Positions 1 to 7,302 of a DNA stretch of 39,429 nucleotides are shown here, piece by piece. Each line of letters starts with the position of its first letter. The stretch's first letter is position 1. The translations under genes and the position numbers were made by a program. Source of the stretch: Lachnospiraceae bacterium (GTDB lineage: Bacteria; Bacillota; Clostridia; Lachnospirales; Lachnospiraceae); assembly GCA_017461725.1 (NCBI GenBank), contig JAFTXG010000002.1, positions 1-39,429 on the forward strand, given 5' to 3'. The notes under the pieces are model-generated. The model ran no database searches. It had not been told where the DNA came from and worked only from the letters and a program-made list of their open reading frames with translations.

Positions 1-156
1 AGCAATCTGCTCTCCAACGGTGCAGCACCAAAGGATGTGCAGGAACTACTCGGACACTCTGATGTAAGTACCACAATGAACATCTACGCTCACTCTAAGA
101 GGGAAGCGAAACGAACTTCCGCAAGACTGCTTGATAAGGTGGTCGGGGAAGCCTAA
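1..156 (+). CDS. Tyrosine recombinase/integrase, C-terminal 51 residues (partial)
   Basis: The window opens inside a reading frame that ends with TAA at 154-156. The 51 visible residues carry the end of a phage-type integrase catalytic domain: an LLGHSDVSTTMNIYAH block, in which the GH pair is the conserved catalytic-region histidine and the Tyr of IYAH is the expected nucleophile that forms the covalent 3'-phosphotyrosine link. A basic tail ending KVVGEA follows, as in Tn916- and phage-type integrases. Enzymes of this family insert and excise mobile elements by site-specific strand exchange. The N-terminal arm-binding and core-binding domains lie outside the window, so whether the gene is intact is unknown. 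The AT-rich stretch after it suggests this is the end of an integrated element. Confidence 0.9.
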   Translation, partial: SNLLSNGAAPKDVQELLGHSDVSTTMNIYAHSKREAKRTSARLLDKVVGEA

Positions 157-575
157 ACAAAAAGTTTCCCTTGTTTCGGCTCATAAGGGCAAAAACAAGG
201 GAAAATACATAAGGAACGAACATTATATTGCCGATTTTCCTTGAAAATACAAGGGTTTCGGAGGATTGAATAGATAAATTGGAATTTGTGTGCCGATGCC
301 CCCAAAAACAAAAGAATGTATGGAATATTACGCTCAAAAACACCAAGTGGATATATTTGAGAGGAAACTGTTCTTGAAGATAATGAAATAGAGGAATTTG
401 TCGAGGCTTTATGTGGTTTGAAAGTTAACAAGCATTGGAGCCCTACTGAAGGTTTAGGAAGGCTGTTTATTGAGATATCATACAAAGATGGGAACTGAGA
501 ATTAATTGGAGTGATTGCGGAGTTGATGCAATAAGTTTCTTTCGGTAGATGAATCTTTTACAAAAGGAGAGACGA
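157..575. other. AT-rich stretch without an intact gene, downstream of the integrase
   Basis: These 419 bases separate the integrase stop from the next credible start codon. Base composition is clearly more AT-rich than the core genes after 1670. The only coding-like signal is the broken fragment described separately at 361-498. No tRNA, obvious att-type direct repeat or strong terminator was recognised. The piece is most simply explained as degraded cargo of the element that carried the integrase. Confidence 0.5.
361..498 (+). pseudogene. Decayed gene fragment of unknown function
   Basis: A 45-codon open stretch ends with TGA at 496-498 and reads as a natural protein sequence (for example GLKVNKHWSPTEGLGRLFIEI), but it is preceded in frame by a TGA at 358-360 and has no usable start codon or ribosome binding site. 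A further coding-like run (RINWSDCGVDAISFF) continues in another frame to a TAG at about 546-548. This pattern of stops and frame changes suggests the 3' end of a decayed gene. I do not recognise the family. It could also be chance open sequence in AT-rich DNA. Confidence 0.3.
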
Positions 576-1397
576 ATGGCAATTCAAAACGGTTTTTACT
601 TAATTATCAAAGATGTTGAAAAACTGTATGTAAACTTTCGAAGATCAGGAAAATCCAGAGATGATGCGTTGAAGGTAATTCGAGATGATTATGTTCAAGA
701 GTTGCAGGACGCAGATGATAGACTACCGGTTTTGATCGGTTTATCACTTGCGCTTTGCAAAAAGAAAGAGTTGATTGAGCCTATTGCCACAGAAACCCTT
801 AATGAGATAACATGTGTTATTAGGGAATGCGAGCTAAACAAGAAGGATTTAGAATACCTTCTGAACATTGAGCAGAGCTTAAAAGACAAAAAGGTATATG
901 GGCAAGAGGCACTGTATAAACAAAAGTCGGTATATGTACCAGACTGGAAGATCGGTGATACATTTTCGCATATACTAACATGTCCCCTATCGGAAAATCT
1001 GGGAATTAAGGGGTGGCTTATTCTTCTATGCAAAGTTGGTGAATTTATAGATGAGTTTGGGGTACATCGACAGTTAATGTGTGCTTCTCTTTGCCCTCCC
1101 GAAAAAGTACCAGCCTGTAAGGAGGATTTTCAAGAACTGGGTTTTCTCCGTATGATGCGTATGGGTGACAAAACTGAATATATCGCCCAGATGACGCTTA
1201 AAAGTAAACGTGCAGAAAAAGCATGTGGTTTGACTAAAATTGGTTGTTTCCCTGACATATCATTTCCTGATGATTGCGTTGTGCTAGATCTGCTAACAGC
1301 CATGCCTTTGTTTGGAATGGTAAGGCGAGGTGAGTCATGGCCGGGATACGAAGTGCAGGTCTGCGTATTGTATAAAACAAATGGGATGAAACGATAA
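576..1397 (+). CDS. Orphan hypothetical protein (273 aa) in the element end
   Basis: The frame could start at 549, but ATG 576 is preceded at the right distance by AAAGGAG (563-569), so 576 is chosen. The product is soluble with no signal peptide or membrane segment. Residues 1-120 are helix-rich and charged; after a linker (KSVYVPDWKIGDTFSHILT) a second, more beta-like part contains several cysteines and a GWLILLCKVGEF segment. I do not recognise the family and assign no function. Codon use and AT content match the integrase side rather than the core genes, so it was probably brought in with the element. An immunity-type role beside a lost toxin gene is conceivable from the position, but nothing in the sequence proves it. 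Confidence 0.7.
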   Translation: MAIQNGFYLIIKDVEKLYVNFRRSGKSRDDALKVIRDDYVQELQDADDRLPVLIGLSLALCKKKELIEPIATETLNEITCVIRECELNKKDLEYLLNIEQSLKDKKVYGQEALYKQKSVYVPDWKIGDTFSHILTCPLSENLGIKGWLILLCKVGEFIDEFGVHRQLMCASLCPPEKVPACKEDFQELGFLRMMRMGDKTEYIAQMTLKSKRAEKACGLTKIGCFPDISFPDDCVVLDLLTAMPLFGMVRRGESWPGYEVQVCVLYKTNGMKR

Positions 1398-1579
1398 AAG
1401 ATAGAAATGTTCCAAACAAAAGCAATTTGAACGTCTAATGTACACGATGGAGCATGTGGAGGGGTTTTTAGCGGGTTCCCGACGAAATTTTTGTAAATCC
1501 CAAACACGGAGAGTGGATTCATCTGTGCTGACTGTGAATGGTCGTAAAGTTGAGTAAATTATAGTAAGATAAAAAATAT

Positions 1580-1637
1580 GCTCCTGTCGGAGAGACCAAT
1601 CAGGTGATGTGACGGTCCGTTCCGACAGGAGCTTTTT
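1580..1637 (-). terminator. Rho-independent terminator of the symporter gene
   Basis: The 11-base arms 1580-1590 and 1622-1632 (GCTCCTGTCGG / CCGACAGGAGC) are perfect complements. On the minus strand the hairpin lies just after the symporter stop and is followed by CATATTTTTT, a good U-tract. On the plus strand it is followed by TTTTT (1633-1637), so it may work both ways and isolate the AT-rich element from the core genes. Confidence 0.8.
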
Positions 1638-1670
1638 GTGGTTATTTTATAGCATTACTTCAGCTGAAAA

Positions 1671-2894
1671 TTATTTATTTTCCAGCTTTACGGTCTCCTT
1701 CATTGCCACGGAGCAGGCGATATCGCCCAGCACGTTACAGCAGGTAGCACCCATGTCGCACAGGGTGTTTACGCTGATGTACACGCCCATGATACCTGCG
1801 GGCAGACCTGCGATGGAAGCCAGAGCGGCGAAGGAAGCGATGGCACCGCCGGGTACGCCGGGGGTACCGATGCTGAGCAGGGTGTTTGCCAGCATTACCA
1901 CAACCATCATGCCGAGATCGATCTCAACGCCGCAGGCATTGCCGAAGAATACGATCATGAAGGACATCAGGATGGATACCGCGTCCATATTTACGGTCGC
2001 GCCAAGAGGCAGAGCCAGAGAGGAGATCTCGTTGGGAACGCCCAGCTCGTCTGCGCAGCGCTTACTGATGGGCAGGGTGGCGGAGCTGGAGCAGGTGCCG
2101 AAGGCATTCAACGCGGCGGGCATTACCTTGGAGAAGAACTCGCGGACGCCAACCTTACCGATGAACTTAACGATACCGCCGTACACGATCAGCATGTACA
2201 GGATGAAGGTGATGTACAGTACCAGCAGAGTCTTTGCCAGTGCCAGGATGGTGTCCAGACCGTTTGCGTACATTACGGTTGCGATGGAGCTGAATACACC
2301 GATGGGGGTGAAGTACATAACCACGGAGATGATCTTCACGGAGATGTCATTGACTGCCTCGGTGACCTTTACGAAGGGCTCAGCCTTTTCTTTCAGGCTC
2401 ACGCAGGTGATACCGATGATGATCGCGAATACCAATACCTGAAGCATATCGCCGTTTGCGAAGGAAGCCACAGGGTTGGAGGGGATCAGATTCTTAACCG
2501 TGTCCAGAAGGCTGGTGAACTGGGTGGCCTCAACCTCAGCGTCCATCATCTCGATGGTCACGCCCTTGCCGAAGCCCAGAGCGCGGGGAAGGAACAGACC
2601 CAGGAGGCTGGCGAAAAGGGTGGTGCCGCAGAAATACAGCAGGGACTGCAGACCGATCTTTCCGGTTGCGGATACGCTGCCGATATTCTGGATGCCGACC
2701 ACCAGTGAGCAGAACACCAGAGGGTAGATCATCATGCGCAGTGCGTTCATGTACACGGAGCTCACCAGGTCGATCACAGGCAGAGCCCATTCAAAGCGTC
2801 CGGGCATCAGAAGGCCGAATACGACGCCCAGGACCAGACCGATGCCGATGGCAATGGTCAGATTGATGGATGATTTTTGGGATGTTTTTTTCAT
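1671..2894 (-). CDS. Dicarboxylate/amino acid:cation symporter (DAACS family)
   Basis: The 407-residue product has the length and hydrophobic pattern of the DAACS/GltP-DctA family, secondary transporters that import glutamate, aspartate, C4-dicarboxylates or serine/threonine with sodium or protons. Family hallmarks are visible: the serine-rich re-entrant loop (FGTCSSSATLPIS), the LPLGATVNMD segment of the substrate and sodium site, and LLSIGTPGVPGG in the second hairpin. ATG 2894 is chosen over the upstream in-frame start because AAAAGGAG sits 6 bases before it. The gene is monocistronic, with its own promoter, a T-box leader and a terminator. The T-box implies that expression rises when a particular tRNA is uncharged, so the substrate is probably an amino acid, most likely glutamate or aspartate. 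Exact substrate is not determined by the sequence. Confidence 0.93.
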   Translation of the reverse strand: MKKTSQKSSINLTIAIGIGLVLGVVFGLLMPGRFEWALPVIDLVSSVYMNALRMMIYPLVFCSLVVGIQNIGSVSATGKIGLQSLLYFCGTTLFASLLGLFLPRALGFGKGVTIEMMDAEVEATQFTSLLDTVKNLIPSNPVASFANGDMLQVLVFAIIIGITCVSLKEKAEPFVKVTEAVNDISVKIISVVMYFTPIGVFSSIATVMYANGLDTILALAKTLLVLYITFILYMLIVYGGIVKFIGKVGVREFFSKVMPAALNAFGTCSSSATLPISKRCADELGVPNEISSLALPLGATVNMDAVSILMSFMIVFFGNACGVEIDLGMMVVVMLANTLLSIGTPGVPGGAIASFAALASIAGLPAGIMGVYISVNTLCDMGATCCNVLGDIACSVAMKETVKLENK

Positions 2895-2919
2895 TTGTTT
2901 TCTCCTTTTCCTTAACATA

Positions 2920-3195
2920 AATAACCCCGTCTTCCTCGACAGAAGACGGGGTCAATATCCCGTGGTACCACTTCTTTTCGTCCCGGCTGGCCGGGACCTC
3001 ATTACGGTATCGCACAATACCTGCCGCTGTAACGGGCGGTCCCCGTCGTGATCTTAGTATAAATACCTCGGCACGCGGCTCCGGAGCCATCTTCGCCTGT
3101 TTCCTGCCCATCCCCTCTCAGCCGCCGGGGATTCTCTGTAAAGCGTTCCATCAGGTTACTCTTTCCTTCATTGCCTTGTAAATGTGGATGAAATT
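2920..3195 (-). promoter_or_regulatory. T-box riboswitch leader of the symporter gene
   Basis: The minus-strand leader has the canonical parts in order. A stem I start with the GA-rich AGTA element lies at about 3170-3157, and an AGAGA bulge (3137-3133) with its apical partner loop follows (3130-3111). A purine-rich specifier-loop region is at 3097-3086. The T-box sequence AAGTGGTACCACGG is at about 2973-2960. The terminator is a hairpin with 11-bp arms, 2952-2942 and 2934-2924, followed by TTATTTATG. T-box RNAs read the aminoacylation state of one tRNA: uncharged tRNA pairs through its acceptor NCCA with TGGT and stabilises the antiterminator. Possible specifier codons in the loop are GAA (Glu, 3094-3092) and GAT (Asp, 3091-3089). 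I cannot decide between them by eye. Confidence 0.88.
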
Positions 3196-3201
3196 GAGGT
3201 A

Positions 3202-3230
3202 ATTATACGTGTGCAATCGTAAAAAGTCAA
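3202..3230 (-). promoter_or_regulatory. Sigma-A promoter of the T-box/symporter unit
   Basis: On the minus strand TTGACT (3230-3225) and a perfect TATAAT (3207-3202) are separated by 17 bases. Initiation is expected near 3195, directly upstream of T-box stem I. Confidence 0.85.
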
Positions 3231-3315
3231 CATAAAACTGAAAATACCGCAAATTTTTCGGCTCAGTTCAGTCTCTGTATACTGCTTCTGCTCCTTTGGC
3301 TGAACTGTTCTGGAT

Positions 3316-3888
3316 TCAGTCTTCCGGCTCCGCGGCAGCCGCAGCCGCGTTCTCGGGTTCGTCGGTGATAAATGCCTCCTCCGGAATCCAGGCCTTTCCG
3401 AAGTCCACTTCCTTAAACAGAGCGGCCAGACCGGTGATCTGCTTAAGTCGGAGGATCTCGTCCTTGTCCATGCCCAGATGCTTGGAGATCCAATTGTCCG
3501 AGCGGCCCAGCTCGTGGAGCTCGCTGATAATATTGCTCATCAGATCCACATCGTGGGAGCCTCGGGCGCGGTTGTGGCGGATGGTGCTGGCCATGCGCTG
3601 ATCCAGAGGCTTGTCAATGACTGACACTGGCAGCAGACCCTTTTCCCGGCGATAAATGTCCGGGTAATCCAGCATGATGCGGTAGCGGTGAAATCCGTCC
3701 ACGATAATATATTTGTCAGTTTCGTCGTCATAATAGCAGACGATGGGCATGGTGTAGCCGTCTTCCTTGATGCTGTCATAGAGGAGACGCAGCTCCGGCG
3801 GAGCTACCGAGTTGGGATTATAGGAATTTGGCTCGATTTTCCCGATGGGTACGGCCAGTATTCGATAGACAGGACTCTCAATTGCCAT
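3316..3888 (-). CDS. ParB/sulfiredoxin-fold nuclease-like protein, IbrB-like
   Basis: This 190-residue protein has an N-terminal ParB-like domain (about 8-105). It carries IEPNSYNPNSV, an SIKEDGYTMPIVCY strand-helix unit, the DGFHRYR motif (usual ParB GxxR/GHRR-like box) and the TIRHNRARGSH segment typical of this subgroup. A HTH-like C-terminal part follows (SDNWISKHLGMDKDEILRLKQITGL) and then an alanine/glutamate tail (AAAAAAEPED). Proteins of this type occur as the partner of DUF3440 PAPS-reductase-like proteins and are named IbrB after the E. coli co-activator pair IbrA/IbrB. The start ATG overlaps the end of the upstream ibrA-like gene by 11 bases and is served by GGGGGAT within that gene, so the two are translationally coupled. 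Biochemical function is not established; DNA binding or nucleotide hydrolysis is possible. Confidence 0.82.
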   Translation of the reverse strand: MAIESPVYRILAVPIGKIEPNSYNPNSVAPPELRLLYDSIKEDGYTMPIVCYYDDETDKYIIVDGFHRYRIMLDYPDIYRREKGLLPVSVIDKPLDQRMASTIRHNRARGSHDVDLMSNIISELHELGRSDNWISKHLGMDKDEILRLKQITGLAALFKEVDFGKAWIPEEAFITDEPENAAAAAAEPED

Positions 3889-5218
3889 TGTGTTTATCCC
3901 CCAGTTTTCCGTATTTTTTTCTCAGGGTGTTGACGTAGCGCTGCTGCTCTCTGGTCAGACCGAAGCCCATAAATCGGCAGAGATGATCATTTTTCAGAAT
4001 GCAGTAGCACATCCGCTTCCAGCTGGGAATGTCTTTGGTGGATTTGATGTCGTCGGTGTGGTCAGGGATCTTTCCGATGAAAATGATCCGTGAGCATTTG
4101 GCGATAGTGTAGTTGGAGACGCCGTTTCGCCGGATGTTATAGCCGTGTTCTTCCAGCTCCCGGATGGTCTCCTCCTCAAGACCGCCGCCGGTGGTGTGCC
4201 AGAATTCGATGGAGGTCTTGAATTTTTTTATGTAGTTATTTCGCAGTCGGGCCGGAAGGGTGGACAGCAGGAAATTCGTGTAGGATTCCCAGGTATGTCC
4301 CTCGGGCAGGGTGATATTTTTGTAGCCCAGGGCCTTGGTTCTTCCGTAGATGCACCCGAAGTTGGCGCCCCTGACCCGCCCCACCAGCTTGACCCAGATG
4401 TCCGGATCAATGACGCGGTAGAGGTTTAAGCTGTCTTTGGCATAGTCATTGAATGGGGAGGCGACCCGCATCTGGCTGGGCTTGACACCGGCCTGATAAT
4501 AGAGGTCGTACAGCGGATTATAGGTAAAACCAAAAATGGAATTTGCATGCCACACATCGCTTGAGGTCCAGTCGTAGAGCGGTGAGGCGCACCACACGTC
4601 CTTGAAGGTGTTGGTAATCCAGCAAGTGTTCTGGTAACCGTACTTGCGGTGAACAAAGCCGTTGTATCGCTGCAGGGACTCATCTGCGCGCATGCCGAGC
4701 AGGCAGACGGTCTTTTTGAACCCGTGGGAGTCACGGTACCAGCGCCCGAACTGCTTGGCAAGGTCTTCCTGATGCATTTTGTACTTGTAGGTTTTGATCG
4801 GGTTATTGCGAAGATTAATCACATAGGGGCGATTCGGCATGGGACGGACCCAAATGTTTTGCTTTGTGTCATCCCAGGGGTACCAGTACATCTCGTAGTT
4901 ACTGAGGGCGGTGCGGGTGGCCATGGGAAGGCACACCCAATAGAGCTCAATATTTTTTTCGCTTTCGAGCCGGGTGAAGGTTTCCTCAATATACTTGGTG
5001 GTGGCACTGTACTGAGCCTCAAAGTCCTGATGAAAGACACCGATCACCCGATCGGGGTAATACTCCTTCCGGAATTTTAAAACCAGATTCAGCAGCAGGG
5101 CGCTGTCCTTGCCGCCGGAGAAGGAGACAAACACATTGTCAAATTCTTCAAACAGGAAGTGAAGCCGTTTTTGAAAAGCCTCGTATACATTTTCTTCCAG
5201 ATATTTTTTCTTCATCAT
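3878..5218 (-). CDS. PAPS-reductase-family PP-loop protein (DUF3440), IbrA-like
   Basis: The 446-residue product has the PP-loop ATP-pyrophosphatase motif SGGKDS at residues 34-39, an NxxRNNPIKTYK segment, a GMRADES block and CSRIIFIGKI near the C-terminal third. This is the layout of the phosphoadenosine-phosphosulfate reductase superfamily with a DUF3440 extension, as in IbrA. PP-loop enzymes adenylate a substrate and often transfer sulfur; the DNA phosphorothioation enzyme DndC is a relative. The C-terminal part has several Cys (MCYCILKNDHLC) that could hold a metal or take part in redox chemistry. The tandem ATG at 5218/5215 is preferred over a TTG at 5254 because that TTG overlaps the likely -35 box. 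No Shine-Dalgarno precedes it. It forms an operon with the ParB-like gene. Confidence 0.85.
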   Translation of the reverse strand: MMKKKYLEENVYEAFQKRLHFLFEEFDNVFVSFSGGKDSALLLNLVLKFRKEYYPDRVIGVFHQDFEAQYSATTKYIEETFTRLESEKNIELYWVCLPMATRTALSNYEMYWYPWDDTKQNIWVRPMPNRPYVINLRNNPIKTYKYKMHQEDLAKQFGRWYRDSHGFKKTVCLLGMRADESLQRYNGFVHRKYGYQNTCWITNTFKDVWCASPLYDWTSSDVWHANSIFGFTYNPLYDLYYQAGVKPSQMRVASPFNDYAKDSLNLYRVIDPDIWVKLVGRVRGANFGCIYGRTKALGYKNITLPEGHTWESYTNFLLSTLPARLRNNYIKKFKTSIEFWHTTGGGLEEETIRELEEHGYNIRRNGVSNYTIAKCSRIIFIGKIPDHTDDIKSTKDIPSWKRMCYCILKNDHLCRFMGFGLTREQQRYVNTLRKKYGKLGDKHNGN

Positions 5219-5225
5219 AAAGAAG

Positions 5226-5254
5226 ATTATATGGCAAAATCTGGAAAAAAACAA
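5226..5254 (-). promoter_or_regulatory. Probable promoter of the ibrAB-like operon (leaderless layout)
   Basis: On the minus strand TTGTTT (5254-5249), a 17-base spacer and a perfect TATAAT (5231-5226) stand directly before the ATG pair at 5218. The distance from the -10 box to the ATG is 7 bases, so the transcript would begin at or within a base or two of the start codon. This fits the absence of a ribosome binding site. Confidence 0.6.
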
Positions 5255-5321
5255 CGATTTCGATAAATTTCGCTAAAATTAAGGTTTTCGTTTCTTTCTG
5301 ATAAAATCTTACAGATTAGGA

Positions 5322-5350
5322 TTGCACAAAATGACATATTTTAGTATAAT
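5322..5350 (+). promoter_or_regulatory. Sigma-A promoter of ispE
   Basis: TTGCAC (5322-5327), a 17-base spacer and TATAAT (5345-5350) precede ispE. The promoter is divergent from the ibrAB-like promoter; the two -35 boxes are about 70 bases apart. Confidence 0.8.
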
Positions 5351-5386
5351 AAATATTGTATACAAAGTACTGCTGATGGAGGTTTT

Positions 5387-6346
5387 ATGAATAAACTGAC
5401 ACTTAAAGCCTACGGTAAGATCAATCTCGGTCTGGACGCATTGTCGAAGCGGCCCGATGGGTATCATGAGCTGTCGATGATCATGCAGACAGTGGATATA
5501 TATGATGAATTGATTTTTAAACTGACGGACAGGCCGGGGATTCGTCTGACGGAAGAGTTCCGTTTTGATACGGAGATCGGGGGAAGCGAGCCCAGAGGTG
5601 CGGTCGGAGCTGCGGACAGCCCTGATTCGGAGGAGGATCAGATCGATCTGTCCACGATTGTCCGTGCGGATCATACCAATCTGGTGTGGAAGGCGGCAAA
5701 TTTGCTGCTGGAGGAGTTTAAGCCGGAGAAGGGTGTGAAGATCCACCTGATCAAGCGGATTCCGGTGGCGGCCGGTATGGCCGGCGGCAGCAGCGACTGT
5801 GCAGCCACGCTGCGGGGTCTGAATCAGCTCTACGGCTGGGGACTGTCTCTGGAGGAACTGCAGGAGAGAGGCGTAAAGCTGGGGGCGGATGTTCCTTACT
5901 GCCTCCTCGGCGGCACTGCGTTGGCGGAGGGCATCGGAGAAAAATTGACGGTCCTTCCCGATATGCCGGAGTGCGTTCTGGTGGTGGCAAAGCCCAGCAT
6001 CGGCATTCCCACGCCGGTGGTGTTCAAATATCTGAAGGTTTACGAGTTGGAGTATCATCCGGATATTGCCGGAATGCGAAAGGCCATCGAGGACGGGAAT
6101 CTGGAGGGTGTGATCAGCCGCCTGGGCAATGTGCTGGAGACGGCAGCGATACCGAATTTCCCGATTGTCGGAGAGCTAAAGCAGGCGATGGCCGACCTGG
6201 GTGCGCAGGGTGTACTGATGAGCGGCAGCGGGCCCACCGTGTTCGGCATTTTTTCGGACAGGCTTTCGGCGGAGACGGCGGCAAAGGAACTGAAAGAGAA
6301 AGAACTGGCGGCGCAGGTGTTTGTGACTAGACCCTGTACGCCCTGA
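5387..6346 (+). CDS. ispE: 4-diphosphocytidyl-2-C-methyl-D-erythritol kinase
   Basis: IspE phosphorylates CDP-ME at its 2-hydroxyl with ATP in the MEP pathway to isopentenyl diphosphate. It is a cytosolic GHMP kinase. Visible family features are the N-terminal AYGKINLGLDALSKRPDGYHEL block, the glycine-rich ATP loop PVAAGMAGGSSDCAATLRGL with the following GADVPYCLLGGTALAEG, and the C-terminal MSGSGPTVFGIF motif. At 319 residues it is longer than the usual 280-290; the extra length is a charged loop (about residues 63-92, containing GGSEPRGAVGA) between the first beta strands and NLVWKAANLL. The start ATG has GGAGG at 5378-5382. The GntR gene follows after 17 bases with its own ribosome binding site, so an operon is likely. 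Confidence 0.95.
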   Translation: MNKLTLKAYGKINLGLDALSKRPDGYHELSMIMQTVDIYDELIFKLTDRPGIRLTEEFRFDTEIGGSEPRGAVGAADSPDSEEDQIDLSTIVRADHTNLVWKAANLLLEEFKPEKGVKIHLIKRIPVAAGMAGGSSDCAATLRGLNQLYGWGLSLEELQERGVKLGADVPYCLLGGTALAEGIGEKLTVLPDMPECVLVVAKPSIGIPTPVVFKYLKVYELEYHPDIAGMRKAIEDGNLEGVISRLGNVLETAAIPNFPIVGELKQAMADLGAQGVLMSGSGPTVFGIFSDRLSAETAAKELKEKELAAQVFVTRPCTP

Positions 6347-6363
6347 ATATACGGAGGTTTTCC

Positions 6364-7035
6364 ATGGAGAATGAACTGAGAATCACAATGGACGATTATC
6401 TTCCCTTACGAGATGTGGTGTTTAACACGCTGCGGGGAGCGATTCTGCGCGGTGATCTGAAGCCGGGACAGCGACTGATGGAGATCCAGCTGGCCAATCA
6501 GCTGGGGGTGAGCCGTACGCCGGTCCGCGAGGCGATTCGCAAGCTGGAGCTGGAGGGGCTGGTCAAGATGGTGCCCAGAAAGGGCGCTGAGGTGGCGCAG
6601 ATCTCCGAGAAGCATCTGAAGGATGTGCTGGAGGTTCGCATTGCTCTGGAGGAACTGGCCGGCGAGCTGGCCTGCGACCGCATGACCAGTGAGGAGCTGG
6701 AGGAGTTAAAGCAGATCAACCACGAGTTTCTGCAGGTGATCGAGAGCGATGATATCACTGCCATCGCCAATGTGGACGAGGCATTCCACATGGTGATCTA
6801 TCGCGCCACCGGAAATGAGCGCCTGAGCCAGATGGTGAACGCGCTTCGCGAGCAGATTTATCGCTACCGTTTGGAGCACATCAAGGATAAGGCGGGACGT
6901 GCGACACTGGTGAAGGAGCATGAGGAGATCATTCAGGCACTGGAAAACCGAGACGAGGCCAGAACCCGCAAGGGCATCCGCTGCCATATTCAGGAACAGG
7001 CCATAGCGATTCAGGAACTCTTAAAGAGAGGATGA
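6364..7035 (+). CDS. GntR-family transcriptional regulator, FadR subfamily (FCD domain)
   Basis: The 223-residue protein begins with a GntR winged helix (about 12-80: LRDVVFNTLRGAILRGDLKPGQRLME, then LANQLGVSRTPVREAIRKLELEGLV, the recognition helix region). An all-helical FCD effector domain follows (about 90-215) with the usual metal/acid-binding pattern, including the Asp of NVDEAFHMVIY and the His residues of LVKEHEEII and IRCHIQEQ. Such proteins are usually repressors that respond to small organic acids. GGAGG stands 7 bases before the ATG. It sits between ispE and a small acidic gene, an arrangement found in related Clostridia near spoIIR. The effector cannot be told from sequence. Confidence 0.9.
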   Translation: MENELRITMDDYLPLRDVVFNTLRGAILRGDLKPGQRLMEIQLANQLGVSRTPVREAIRKLELEGLVKMVPRKGAEVAQISEKHLKDVLEVRIALEELAGELACDRMTSEELEELKQINHEFLQVIESDDITAIANVDEAFHMVIYRATGNERLSQMVNALREQIYRYRLEHIKDKAGRATLVKEHEEIIQALENRDEARTRKGIRCHIQEQAIAIQELLKRG

Positions 7036-7039
7036 GACG

Positions 7040-7237
7040 ATGACATTCAAAGAGCGCTATTTGCAGGGGGAGATTCCCTTTGAGGAGATTGATGAGTATA
7101 TTATCCGCTGGAATGAGAGCGATGAGCTCTGCACCCTGCGGGAGTACCTCGGACTGAACGAAGAGGAGGAGGATGTCTGGATCGATGTCAGTGACGAGGC
7201 ACTCCAGGAGATGCTGGATGCACAGAAGGTGAGATAA
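7040..7237 (+). CDS. Small acidic protein of unknown function (65 aa)
   Basis: The gene starts 4 bases after the GntR stop, with the ribosome binding site (GAGAGGATGAG) at the end of that gene, so the two are co-transcribed. The product is soluble and very acidic in the middle (LNEEEEDVWIDVSDEALQEML), with no Cys, signal or membrane segment. I do not recognise a named family. Its tight coupling and natural-looking sequence support a real gene. It ends convergently towards spoIIR. Confidence 0.75.
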   Translation: MTFKERYLQGEIPFEEIDEYIIRWNESDELCTLREYLGLNEEEEDVWIDVSDEALQEMLDAQKVR

Positions 7238-7302
7238 ATTGGCACAAGATCGGCAGTGGATGGATGACGGAGCGATTGAAGGATGGGACGATGGCATGGA
7301 AA

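Noticed and set aside
1398..1560. Coding-like stretch in the gap after the orphan gene (an ICADCEWS-like run near 1530)
   Set aside because: An in-frame TAA interrupts it and no start or ribosome binding site is present; it could be a remnant of the element but no family can be named.
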